NCBI GenBank assembly: GCA_022760355.1
Contig: JALEGB010000103.1
Coordinates: 1 to 35,501 of the forward strand
Direction of reading: 5' to 3'
DNA: 35,501 bases
From: Neomegalonema sp.
GTDB taxonomy: Bacteria > Pseudomonadota > Alphaproteobacteria > Rhodobacterales > Rhodobacteraceae
Shown: one piece after another, positions 15,866-23,713 of the stretch
How the letters are laid out: each line of letters begins with the position of its first letter
Position numbering within the stretch: position 1 is the first letter of the stretch
Notes under the pieces: generated by a model
What the model was told of the DNA's origin: nothing
The model's database searches: none
What the model saw: only the letters and a program-made list of their open reading frames with translations
Position numbers and translations under genes: made by a program

Positions 15866-17671
15866 CTAGACTTTAGCGCTGCTTTCCTTTGGACCTTCGC
15901 TCGGCTGAAACGCCTTCATGAACGGAATGAAGCCCTCAATATCGATCAGCTCATAGACCTCGAGGTCTTTGCGCGCCTGCTGGCTCCATCTCATATGTTT
16001 CAGCTGATGGCGCGCCTTGGACAGCAGCGCGTGGTTGCGCACCTTGTCCTCTACGTTGGAGCGGCTCCAACGCCGCTCCTCGCGCCGCGCCATCCACATT
16101 GCGAGTGAGCCTGGGGCGCGGATCAGTTTGAGGTCATGCAGTTTCGCAACGAACGTATTCAGCGCCCGCCCCTTCAGCCCTTCATCCTCGTGGATATCCT
16201 CGAGCAGTTTCTGACGCGCCTTTGTCACCGCCGCCTCGTCGCCGGGATCTGCGTCGCTCTCCGCCCACTCCAGGATCTCTTTCGCGTGGGCCTTCTCAAC
16301 GATATCTCGTCCTAAGCAACTATAGACGTTGGGCACCACCAGGTAGTTGCGGGCGACATGGAAAACGAAGTGCGATTTGATCCACTCATCATCCACATTC
16401 GCGCGCTTCCGCAAATCGGCGATCGCCATCCGCAACTCCGCCGCCGTATCCGGCCGCAGCGCAGGCGCCGCCGGCGGGTTCATCACGGTCAGCGCGAACA
16501 GGCCAAGATCGATGCCGAGCGCCGCGAGCAGCGCGATAAGATCGCGTCCGGTGATCGGATCCCCGCCCTCCGTTTCCGCCACCTTCGCGTCGGCGGTCTT
16601 CTTATCGTCCTGCGACCAATAGTCGAAGATCGCAAAGAAGTAGCGGCCAAGGTTATCCCAGAGCGCCAGAACCGCTTTCGCCACGCCCGCTGCGCCTTCA
16701 TTGAACTCCGCCGGCGGCAGGCTGAAGGAGATCTGCTCCTGCGCCTGGTCCGCGGCGCTGCGCAGCGCTTCGGCCAACGCCGCGTCGAAGCAGGTAAAGC
16801 CTGGCTGTCCCGGCTTGATCTCAAGATCTTTCGCCAGTTGCCGCAGGCGGGCGGCGTAGGAACGGCCCTGCTCATTTGACGTTGTGGCGATCTCGCTGAT
16901 GTTGCGACGAATTTCAGTTGCGGATTTACGGAAGGTCGCGCTGCGCTCAGCGACCGTGGCGCCCTTCAGCCCATCCACCAACGCCGCCGCCTCTTTTTCG
17001 AGCCTCTCAACATTGCCGCGCACGGGCGTCAGCCATGTCCGTTCGATGCCAGCTTGCAGCGCCGAGACCGAGTCGCGCACCGCGCTCCGCGCGCGATAGA
17101 GCGGGCCGCGGCCGGTTCCTGACGGCACGCCGCAGCTGCCGCCGCTGGTTTCCTCCTGCGCCATCCGACGGTTTGAGATGTCGACGGCGAAGATGAGGCT
17201 GCCGCTGACCGCTTTCAGCCGCGCCTCAACTTTTTTCGCGACTGTTCGCGCCTCCTCAACCTGCGTGCGCAAGCCTTCTTGCGTCGCAGATGGGCCGGCG
17301 ATCAGGCTCCACCAGAAGCCGTAGCCGAAACCAACCGACCACAGCGCGAGGAAGAGGTAGAGCGGCAACGACACCAGACGATCGCGCAGCGGGCGGCGGG
17401 CGCCAAACGTTTCCCGCAAGGACAGCCACATAAGAAAGGTCAAGGCCACGACGATCGCGATGATCAGCGCTTCGGTTGTCACTGACAGACCGGCGATGCC
17501 GCGCTGAGACGGCGCCCCTATTTGGCCTTGGGTTTGGAAACCAAGAATAAAATCACTCATCCCGTGCCACGTCGCGTAGCCGGAAATAAGCAGCAGCATG
17601 ATCGCCGCAACGCCGATTAGAATATTGCGGCCGAAAACATATCCGAGCGCGTTGGTGATGCGGTCCGCCAT
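15866..17671 (-). CDS. Membrane protein of unknown function with large extracytoplasmic loop
   Basis: A 601-residue protein that I do not recognise. Three hydrophobic spans are near the N-terminus (about 15-37, 63-84, 100-125) and a fourth is at 378-397. The 250-residue loop between spans 3 and 4 is helical with coiled-coil character and carries the only two cysteines outside the C-terminal domain, Cys180 (GGSCG) and Cys294 (FTCFD), which could form a disulfide in the periplasm. The C-terminal 200 residues are charged and probably cytoplasmic. The ATG at 17671 has GGGAG 7 nt before it. It stands alone in its transcription unit, with a palindrome 40 bp upstream. A sensor or channel-like role is possible but unproven. 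Confidence 0.8.
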   Translation of the reverse strand: MADRITNALGYVFGRNILIGVAAIMLLLISGYATWHGMSDFILGFQTQGQIGAPSQRGIAGLSVTTEALIIAIVVALTFLMWLSLRETFGARRPLRDRLVSLPLYLFLALWSVGFGYGFWWSLIAGPSATQEGLRTQVEEARTVAKKVEARLKAVSGSLIFAVDISNRRMAQEETSGGSCGVPSGTGRGPLYRARSAVRDSVSALQAGIERTWLTPVRGNVERLEKEAAALVDGLKGATVAERSATFRKSATEIRRNISEIATTSNEQGRSYAARLRQLAKDLEIKPGQPGFTCFDAALAEALRSAADQAQEQISFSLPPAEFNEGAAGVAKAVLALWDNLGRYFFAIFDYWSQDDKKTADAKVAETEGGDPITGRDLIALLAALGIDLGLFALTVMNPPAAPALRPDTAAELRMAIADLRKRANVDDEWIKSHFVFHVARNYLVVPNVYSCLGRDIVEKAHAKEILEWAESDADPGDEAAVTKARQKLLEDIHEDEGLKGRALNTFVAKLHDLKLIRAPGSLAMWMARREERRWSRSNVEDKVRNHALLSKARHQLKHMRWSQQARKDLEVYELIDIEGFIPFMKAFQPSEGPKESSAKV

Positions 17672-17708
17672 TTGTGTCTCCCGGTTCCCTCGCCTCTGCG
17701 TAGCTTAG

Positions 17709-17727
17709 CCTTACGGTGTCAGTAAGG
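17709..17727. promoter_or_regulatory. Palindrome upstream of the membrane protein gene
   Basis: CCTTAC (17709-17714) and GTAAGG (17722-17727) flank GGTGTCA, giving a 19-bp near-palindrome 38 bp before the start of the 601-residue gene. Its form resembles TetR-family operators, but no such regulator is adjacent. It is a candidate operator. Confidence 0.4.
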
Positions 17728-17955
17728 TAATCGCGGCGCATGGATCTCGCGTGAAGCGCTCACGGTCAGCATTTGCGGCCGGGGCGCAACAGCGCCGCCG
17801 CGTCGGCGGCTTCGGATCGGGCGTTAGGATAGGGGGCAAGTCTGGATATGCGATGAAGCCGCGCCGCCGGCGCGCGTCTGACGCGCATAAGAAAAGCGCG
17901 CCCACCATGATGATGGACGCGCGGTTCTCGGCTCAGATCTCAAGCGATCCGCGGA

Positions 17956-18486
17956 TTAGTACCGGCGACGGCAAACCCGGATCGCGCGCTGCCACGGCAT
18001 GCCGTAGCGGATCTGACGCTTGAAGCAGCGAACGCGAGCATGTGGGCGACGTGCGCCGGCGCAGAGCCGGACGGCGTTCCGCCAGTTCCACCGGGTGCTG
18101 TAGCCAGGCCCGGCGACCCAATCGACCCGGCCAAACATCACCTTGCGGAAACACAGGCCCGGACCGCGATAGTAGCGGCCATTCCGGACGCTTCCACACA
18201 GACGACGCAGGTTGGCGACGTTCCAGCGGCGTGAACCGCTGTAGTTCCAGGCGATCCGGCCTTGGATATAGCGCTGACAGCGGGTCAGACGCAGTCCGTA
18301 GCGTGGCGGATGGCCGTAGTGCGAGTGAATTTTGACGTAGCCGTCGAACACCGGCGCGTGGCCGACATGGGCGGACGCTTCACCCGCTGCGCCAAACATG
18401 GCGCCAACAAAACCAGCTACAGCTGCAGCTTTCACAAAAATCGAGCGAACTCGACCGAACAGTGAACCTTTAAAGACAGACATCAT
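17956..18486 (-). CDS. Secreted basic protein with three cysteine-pair repeats
   Basis: A 176-residue protein with a clear signal peptide (basic start, hydrophobic 15-34, cleavage likely after GEASA at 39). The mature part is rich in Arg, Tyr and Trp, with a strongly basic charge. Its six cysteines fall into three units of the same form: C70...C97, C112...C142 and C154...C172. Each has a Gly-Arg/Met near the middle, a tryptophan and a closing pattern such as WNVANLRRLC, WNWRNAVRLC and PWQRAIRVC. This indicates internal triplication with a disulfide per unit. No named family is recognised. The ATG at 18486 has GAAGGGG a few bases upstream. It could bind anionic ligands in the envelope, but this is speculation. 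Confidence 0.8.
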   Translation of the reverse strand: MMSVFKGSLFGRVRSIFVKAAAVAGFVGAMFGAAGEASAHVGHAPVFDGYVKIHSHYGHPPRYGLRLTRCQRYIQGRIAWNYSGSRRWNVANLRRLCGSVRNGRYYRGPGLCFRKVMFGRVDWVAGPGYSTRWNWRNAVRLCAGARRPHARVRCFKRQIRYGMPWQRAIRVCRRRY

Positions 18487-18589
18487 ACACCCCTTCGTTG
18501 GTCTTTAAGCTATTTTTAGGCTCGTTTGACTTTTCTTCTTCGTGACGCTCAGGGGCTTTGTTTGTTATTGCCCGCTGACGAGTAGGAAG

Positions 18590-18650
18590 ATGGGGGATTT
18601 TTATCTGGCTCACTATCCCCTACACTGGGGGACACCCAGCTGGGGGATGT
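18590..18650. promoter_or_regulatory. Cluster of TGGGGGA repeats
   Basis: Within 60 bp, TGGGGGA occurs three times (near 18592, 18627 and 18642), with an inverted ATCCCC near 18617 and a CCCAGCTGGG palindrome near 18637-18646. It lies about 105 bp upstream of the secreted cysteine-repeat gene. The spacing and inverted copy suggest a binding site for a dimeric regulator. Its identity is unknown. Confidence 0.45.
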
Positions 18651-18753
18651 TTTGGTCATGGGAATAGTAAACGGCGGCGGCGGCGCGTCGCGTAAACGGC
18701 CCCAGCCGCCAGCTGGGCCGCGCCGAGGGGCGCAATACGCCTTCGCCTGTGAT

Positions 18754-19740
18754 TTACGCGCAGCCGGCGGCGCGGCTTGGAACCTGGATCACCGCGCGCA
18801 CGCCCCAATGAACCGATCCGGGCAAATCAAAGGTCTCAATGCGCCGCACGCCCAGGCCCGGCGAAAGGAACACATGGTCGATCTGGGCGCCAATCAAAGC
18901 CGGAACATCGGGACCTAAGATTGGATTGGGATACACGCCGCGCCATGTACGGCGCAGGCCGCCCACGATCCGCACCCCAGCCTTGCGCTCAATTTCTGCG
19001 GCGACATGGCTCCATGGCGCAGCGTTAAAGTCGCCGAGCAAAATGCGCTCGACCGGCATCCCTTTGAGGAAGCCTCTGAACCCCTCGACCTGAACCCGCT
19101 GCGCATCCTTCGGGTCGACCCAAGCCCGATCGAAATGGAATGACGCCACGCCGATTTCCCGCCCGGCCACGGTGACGGCGGCCAGCGCGCGATCCAGAAC
19201 CGGCTCCTTGCCCCAGATCGCGGCGATCACGCGGATCGGCTTCTTGGCGAACAGCCCAGCGCCGCGCGGAAAATCCTTCGGCGCCGCTTCAAGCGCAAAG
19301 TGCGGATACGCCGCAAGAAGCGGCGCGGCGGCTTTCCAGAAGGAATCCGACAATTCCTGCACCGCAATCACATCCGCCTTGGTCGCCAGCAGCGCCCGAA
19401 TCGCTGCGGGCGCTTCTTTGTTGGCGTAGTGCACATTGGCGGTCACGACCGTGAGAGTTGTGTGCGCGCAGCTTTCCGGAAGTTTCGACGGCGCGCGCCA
19501 GACCGGCCCCAACATCGCCAATCCGAACGCCCCTGCCGCCAGAGCGCCCAACGCCGCGTTACGTAGGCCGCCAACCACCATCGTCAGCGCCGCAACGAGC
19601 AACAAAAGCGCGAACTGCGCGCGCAAATGCGCAAAAGCGTCGAAATTATGCATGAGCGGGCCGACGAAACCGAGCGCCAACCCCACAGCGGCCCCCAACG
19701 CCAGCAGCGCGCCGCCCCCTCCGATGATCCGCCGCACCAT
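18754..19740 (-). CDS. Membrane-anchored endonuclease/exonuclease/phosphatase-family protein
   Basis: A 328-residue protein with two or three N-terminal membrane spans (about 5-28, 42-58, 62-80) followed by an EEP domain (95-320). Family motifs are VVTANVH (Asn102), AVQELS (Glu129), LLGDFNAAPWS (Asp237, Asn239) and QIDHVF (Asp288, His289). The final block, usually GSDHRPV, reads GSVHWGV: the histidine (311) is kept but the preceding aspartate, usually a metal ligand, is valine. The catalytic domain probably faces the periplasm. EEP proteins cleave phosphodiesters in nucleic acids, lipids or nucleotides; the substrate here is unknown. Confidence 0.88.
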   Translation of the reverse strand: MVRRIIGGGGALLALGAAVGLALGFVGPLMHNFDAFAHLRAQFALLLLVAALTMVVGGLRNAALGALAAGAFGLAMLGPVWRAPSKLPESCAHTTLTVVTANVHYANKEAPAAIRALLATKADVIAVQELSDSFWKAAAPLLAAYPHFALEAAPKDFPRGAGLFAKKPIRVIAAIWGKEPVLDRALAAVTVAGREIGVASFHFDRAWVDPKDAQRVQVEGFRGFLKGMPVERILLGDFNAAPWSHVAAEIERKAGVRIVGGLRRTWRGVYPNPILGPDVPALIGAQIDHVFLSPGLGVRRIETFDLPGSVHWGVRAVIQVPSRAAGCA

Positions 19741-19984
19741 TGCGTCCCCCTGTGCTCACGAGCGAAAACGCCGCCCGAGTCAAGTTAAAGCACAGAAAAG
19801 TCAATAGGACGCTGTCCCCGCGCCGACCTCGCACGATGGCCTGTCGCCCGTTACGGCGCGCGATTGTCGAGCGATTGACGCGCGAAGGAACGGGCTTCCG
19901 ACCACGGACTACCCGTCGCCGAGATCGCGTATAGGGTCCACGATCACGACGCTTTGCGCTTCGGCGGTCATTTCAAGCGTCGCT

Positions 19985-20158
19985 CTAGGATGCGGCTGAG
20001 GAGGACGGGGCCGCGCCGGGGGAGATCGGCGCGCCTTTCTGCGCCGCCATGAAATACTCTACGATTGTGCGGCAGGGCTTCGAGCAATTTTTGCAACCTA
20101 GGCACTGATCGCCGCAGACGATCCGCGGCTGAGTTTGGGGCGCAAAGAGTCCATACAT
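19985..20158 (-). CDS. Small cysteine-rich protein (57 residues)
   Basis: A short frame on the reverse strand from ATG at 20158 to TAG at 19985. The protein begins MYGLFAPQTQPRIV and then carries CGDQCLGCKNCSKPC, five cysteines in C-x3-C-x2-C-x2-C-x3-C spacing. A short helix (RTIVEYFMAAQKGAP) and an Ala/Ser/Pro tail follow. The motif looks like a single-cluster ferredoxin half or a zinc-binding knuckle. GAGGA lies about 8 nt before the ATG. It reads divergently from paaG across a 340-bp spacer. The protein is not assigned to a family; dense cysteines, a good ribosome site and a clean stop argue that it is real. Confidence 0.6.
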   Translation of the reverse strand: MYGLFAPQTQPRIVCGDQCLGCKNCSKPCRTIVEYFMAAQKGAPISPGAAPSSSAAS

Positions 20159-20501
20159 GGCGGCGTCCTCAGGTCATCGATGCTTATCTCACGCGTTCCG
20201 GCCTGCAATGGGCCGAGCGCGCATTACTCCGATGATAGTGTGGTGGACAGCGGACGAACGGTCTTTGATCTAGCGCAGGCGCGGCCATTTTTCTCCGCCG
20301 GAGCGGATCAGTCGGCGGCCTCGTTGCTCGAGGCGGACCGGGGCGGCCCGGAATAAACACGCCAACAAGCCTGCGATAAAATTGACCGACTGGTCGGATT
20401 ATGCAACGCATAGAGAAGCAGCGCGGCGGGGTGAGTATTCAACCGCTGACGCACGCGGCCCGCCATTAAGAAAAAACAGGTCGTTGCATCAGGGAGGCCA
20501 C
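20159..20501. other. Divergent intergenic region before paaG
   Basis: About 343 bp with no supported gene. The right end holds the PaaR-type operator (20384-20395) overlapping a -35-like TTGACC (20382-20387). The remaining part shows no further clear structure. Confidence 0.4.
20384..20395. promoter_or_regulatory. PaaR-type operator before paaG
   Basis: GACCGACTGGTC is a near-palindrome that overlaps a -35-like TTGACC and lies about 107 bp before the paaG start. The same 12-bp core occurs in inverted orientation before paaK. TetR-type PaaR repressors bind sites of the form ACCGACC-GGTCGGT, so both are good candidates for control by the TetR gene in this cluster. Confidence 0.75.
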
Positions 20502-21296
20502 ATGTCGGAGAACCCGCTTCTTGCCGTCACCGAAGAAGGCGTGCGCAAGATCACGTTCAATCGGCCGGATAAGTTGAATTCCTTCAACGCTGTGATGGGC
20601 GAACAGCTGTCCGCTGAGCTCGATCACTGCGCGCAGAACGCCGAAATTCGCGCCCTGCTGATCACCGGCGCCGGGCGCGCCTTTTGCGCCGGACAAGATC
20701 TGGGCGACCGTGATCCAGCGAAAATGGATGGCCCGCCGGATCTCGGCAAAACGATTGAAGGCACGTACAATCCCATTGTCCGCCGGATGCGCGCGTTGGA
20801 AAAGCCGATCATTTGCGCCGTAAACGGCGTCGCCGCCGGCGCCGGCGCAAACCTGGCGCTGGGCTGCGATATCGTTCTTGCGGCGGAATCCGCGCGCTTC
20901 ATCCAGGCCTTCGCGAAGATTGGGCTCATACCGGATTCTGGCGGATCCTGGCTGCTGCCAACCCTGATCGGCGAAGCGCGCGCCAAAGCTCTGGCCCTGA
21001 CCGCCGCGCCGCTGGACGCGCCCACCGCCGCCGCATGGGGGCTGATCTGGAAGGCCGTGCCCGATGACCAGCTGATTGAAGAGGCAACGCGCCTGGCTGC
21101 ATCCTTCGCCAGCGGGCCGACGGTCGGGTTGGGCTTGACCAAGCGCGCCATTCAAGCCGCCGCGAGCCAGCCGCTGGACGCGCATCTGGACCTGGAGCGC
21201 GATCTGCAGCGCGAGGCGGGACGGACGCCGGATTACGCTGAGGGAGTCGCGGCGTTCCTGGCCAAGCGCGCGCCGAACTTTAAAGGCGTCCGATGA
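20502..21296 (+). CDS. paaG: 2-(1,2-epoxy-1,2-dihydrophenyl)acetyl-CoA isomerase PaaG
   Basis: A 264-residue crotonase-family enzyme that converts ring-1,2-epoxyphenylacetyl-CoA into the seven-membered oxepin-CoA, the third step of aerobic phenylacetate degradation. The oxyanion-hole regions are FCAGQDL (61-67) and GVAAGAGANLAL (109-120). The acidic residue of the isomerase site is Asp145 in PDSGGSW. The ATG at 20502 follows AGGGAGG (20491-20497); the in-frame extension to 20382 covers the operator and is rejected. It is the first gene of the paa cluster and overlaps paaI by four bases. Confidence 0.95.
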   Translation: MSENPLLAVTEEGVRKITFNRPDKLNSFNAVMGEQLSAELDHCAQNAEIRALLITGAGRAFCAGQDLGDRDPAKMDGPPDLGKTIEGTYNPIVRRMRALEKPIICAVNGVAAGAGANLALGCDIVLAAESARFIQAFAKIGLIPDSGGSWLLPTLIGEARAKALALTAAPLDAPTAAAWGLIWKAVPDDQLIEEATRLAASFASGPTVGLGLTKRAIQAAASQPLDAHLDLERDLQREAGRTPDYAEGVAAFLAKRAPNFKGVR

Positions 21297-21748
21297 GCGC
21301 CGCGCCGACACAGCCGCAGGCGCTCGCCGAAGCCTGCGCCGCCGCGATGTGGGCCAACGATCAGGCGTGCCAGAAGCTCGGCGTGCGGATCGACGCCGTC
21401 GCGCCGGGAAAGGCGACCCTCTCGATGCCGTTGACGGACGCCATGGTGAACGGTCATGCGATCGGACATGGCGGCTATATCTTCGCGCTCGCCGACAGCG
21501 CATTCGCCTATGCGTGCAACAGCTACAACCAGAACACCGTCGCCCAACATTGCTCAATCACCTATGTCGCTCCGGCCCGGCTTGGCGACCGCTTGACCGC
21601 GACAGCACAGGAAGTAAGCCGTTCCGGCCGCAGCGGGATTTACGATGTGCGCGTAACGAATGACGCGGGCGAAACGATCGCCGAGTTTCGCGGCCATTCG
21701 CGCACCATCGCCGGGCGGCTGGTCGGCGAGGCGTCGGAAGAAGGGTAG
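21293..21748 (+). CDS. paaI: Hydroxyphenylacetyl-CoA thioesterase PaaI
   Basis: A 151-residue hot-dog-fold thioesterase. PaaI hydrolyses CoA esters that accumulate as dead ends in the phenylacetate pathway, freeing CoA. Diagnostic residues are MVNGHAIGHGGYIFALADSAFAYA, with Asn53, His59-Gly-Gly and Asp68, followed by the conserved NTVAQ. The start overlaps the paaG stop (ATGA), indicating translational coupling. The length is normal for PaaI. Confidence 0.95.
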   Translation: MSAAPTQPQALAEACAAAMWANDQACQKLGVRIDAVAPGKATLSMPLTDAMVNGHAIGHGGYIFALADSAFAYACNSYNQNTVAQHCSITYVAPARLGDRLTATAQEVSRSGRSGIYDVRVTNDAGETIAEFRGHSRTIAGRLVGEASEEG

Positions 21749-21753
21749 TATGA

Positions 21754-22347
21754 ATGGCTCGGACGCGTGCGCGCGACTATGATGAGAAGCGCGCGGCGAT
21801 ACTGCGCGCCTCCGCGCGCGCCTTCGCCAAAGGCGGCGTGGATCGAACATCGATGAGCCAGATCGCGGCGGCCTGCAAAGTCTCGAAGGCGCTGCTGTAT
21901 CACTATTATGAAAGCAAAGAAGAGCTGATCTACGACATCATTCACGATCACCTCGACCAGCTTCTAACCACGCTTGTGGCCGTCGACGACCCCGGCGCCG
22001 CGCCGGAACAGCGACTACGCGCGCTGATCGGAGCAACGCTGAACAAATACTCTGACGGTGACGATCAGCATAAGATCCAAATTGAGGCGCTGCCAAAGCT
22101 GCCGGCGGATCGAGCCGAAACTATCCGCGATGTCGAACGCGCGATCGTCCGCAAATTTTCCGACGCGATTGCGGCCGTAAACCCTGCGCTCGGCGGCGGC
22201 GATCCGAGGCTGGCGCCGACGACAATGTCGCTCTTCGGGATCGTCAACTGGGCGTATATGTGGTTCCGCCCCAACGGCCCGATGAGCCGCAGCGACTATG
22301 CGGACCTAACGACGAAGCTGTTCATCGGAGGCATCAAGTCTCTGTAA
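21754..22347 (+). CDS. paaR: TetR-family regulator of phenylacetate degradation, PaaR-type
   Basis: A 197-residue TetR-family protein. The N-terminal helix-turn-helix is at about 28-52 (TSMSQIAAACKVSKALLYHYYESKEELIYDII). The C-terminal ligand domain contains a conserved W-rich helix (GIVNWAYMWFRPNGPMS), as seen in PaaR-type regulators. It begins 5 bp after paaI, inside the operon, so it is probably autoregulated. The two GACCGACTGGTC sites, before paaG and paaK, are its likely operators. PaaR proteins of beta- and alphaproteobacteria are repressors released by phenylacetyl-CoA; the ligand here is inferred from that knowledge. Confidence 0.88.
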   Translation: MARTRARDYDEKRAAILRASARAFAKGGVDRTSMSQIAAACKVSKALLYHYYESKEELIYDIIHDHLDQLLTTLVAVDDPGAAPEQRLRALIGATLNKYSDGDDQHKIQIEALPKLPADRAETIRDVERAIVRKFSDAIAAVNPALGGGDPRLAPTTMSLFGIVNWAYMWFRPNGPMSRSDYADLTTKLFIGGIKSL

Positions 22348-22365
22348 AGACGCGTAAAAATTACA

Positions 22366-22399
22366 TCACATAAAATCGTTGAAATTACGATTTTTGTGA
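22366..22399. terminator. AT-rich hairpin after paaR
   Basis: TCACATAAAATCG (22366-22378) pairs with CGATTTTTGTGA (22388-22399) over a 9-nt loop, with one bulged T. It lies 18 bp past the paaR stop. It may act as a terminator separating paaGIR from paaJ-Z or as a regulatory palindrome in the paaJ promoter region. Confidence 0.5.
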
Positions 22400-22484
22400 C
22401 AAATAATCGAGTGAGACGCCAAACGACCCTGATTCGACGGGTTCGGAAAAACACGCGGCGCTCACCGGGCTTGGAGGATGACAA

Positions 22485-23690
22485 ATGGCTGACGCCTTTA
22501 TCTGCGACGCGGTGAGAACCCCGATTGGCCGCTATGGCGGCGCGCTGTCCGCCGTGCGGGCGGATGATTTGGCCGCCGCGCCGATTAGCGCGCTGATGGC
22601 CCGCAATCCGGATGTCGATTGGGCGGCGCTGGACGACCTGATTTACGGATGCGCCAACCAGGCCGGTGAGGATAACCGCAATGTCGGCCGAATGGCCGCG
22701 CTGCTGGCCGGGCTGCCGGCAACTGCCCCTGGCGTAACGGTGAACCGGCTCTGCGCCTCCGGCATGGACGCCGTCGGCCTCGCCTCTCAGGTCATCCGCG
22801 CGGGCGATGCGGACTTGATGATCGCAGGCGGCGTTGAAAGCATGTCCCGCGCCCCGTTCGTCATGCCCAAAGCCGAAACGGCCTTCTCGCGCGCGAACGC
22901 CGTCTATGACACCACGATCGGCTGGCGTTTCGTTAATCCCAAGATGAAGGCGCAGTACGGTTCGGATTCGATGCCGGAGACTGCAGACAATGTGGCGGCT
23001 GATTTCAACGTGTCGCGCGCCGATCAAGATGCGTTCGCAGCGCGCAGCCAGGCGCGATGGGCCGCCGCGCAAGAAGCAGGGCGTTTCGCCCCCGAGATCG
23101 CGCCGATCTCCACGCCGCAGCGCAAGGGCGATCCGATCGTCGTCGATACGGACGAGCATCCGCGGCCAAGCGTATCAGTTGAAAAACTGGCGACCTTGCG
23201 CGGGGTCAACGGCCCGGATCTGAGCGTCACCGCGGGCAACGCCTCCGGCGTGAATGACGGCGCCTGCGCACTGATCATCGCATCGGCAGAAGCGGCGCAA
23301 CGGCACGGGTTGACGCCGAAAGCGCGTATTGTCTCGAAAGTCGCGGTGGGGCTTGAGCCGCGGATTATGGGCTTTGGCCCCGCGCCCGCCGTGAAAAAGA
23401 TCCTCGCCCGCACCGGCTTGACGATGCACCAAATGGATGTCGTCGAACTCAACGAGGCGTTCGCCTCGCAAGCCCTGGCGGTGCTGCGCGATCTAGGGCT
23501 GCCGGACGACGCCGCGCATGTGAACCCCAATGGCGGCGCCATCGCGATGGGACACCCGTTGGGCATGAGCGGCGCGCGTCTGGTGACGACGGCGACCTAC
23601 GAGTTGCACCGGCGGGAGCTGCGCTACGCCCTGTGCACCATGTGCGTCGGCGTCGGCCAAGGCGTCGCGATCATTTTGGAGCGTGTTTGA
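22485..23690 (+). CDS. paaJ: 3-oxoadipyl-CoA / 3-oxo-5,6-dehydrosuberyl-CoA thiolase PaaJ
   Basis: A 401-residue thiolase. PaaJ performs two thiolytic cleavages in the phenylacetate pathway, releasing acetyl-CoA and finally succinyl-CoA. The active-site cysteine is Cys90 in NRLCASGMDAV. The second site is in GGAIAMGHPLG, and CTMCVGVGQG near the C-terminus holds the catalytic cysteine. Length and motifs match the PcaF/PaaJ group, and the genomic setting favours PaaJ. GGAGGA lies 6 nt before the ATG. paaA follows after 23 bp. Confidence 0.93.
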   Translation: MADAFICDAVRTPIGRYGGALSAVRADDLAAAPISALMARNPDVDWAALDDLIYGCANQAGEDNRNVGRMAALLAGLPATAPGVTVNRLCASGMDAVGLASQVIRAGDADLMIAGGVESMSRAPFVMPKAETAFSRANAVYDTTIGWRFVNPKMKAQYGSDSMPETADNVAADFNVSRADQDAFAARSQARWAAAQEAGRFAPEIAPISTPQRKGDPIVVDTDEHPRPSVSVEKLATLRGVNGPDLSVTAGNASGVNDGACALIIASAEAAQRHGLTPKARIVSKVAVGLEPRIMGFGPAPAVKKILARTGLTMHQMDVVELNEAFASQALAVLRDLGLPDDAAHVNPNGGAIAMGHPLGMSGARLVTTATYELHRRELRYALCTMCVGVGQGVAIILERV

Positions 23691-23713
23691 GCGCAGATTG
23701 AAGGAGGTCCGCC

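Noticed and set aside
20466-21557. 363-residue reverse-strand open frame opposite paaG
   Set aside because: paaG and paaI are certain on the forward strand; the reverse frame has no recognisable domain.
22366-22399. TCACA/TGTGA arms read as a CRP/FNR-type site
   Set aside because: The half-sites are in the opposite order (TCACA...TGTGA) and too far apart; a hairpin is the better reading.
22296-23159. 287-residue reverse-strand open frame
   Set aside because: It lies opposite the thiolase gene and has shadow-like composition.
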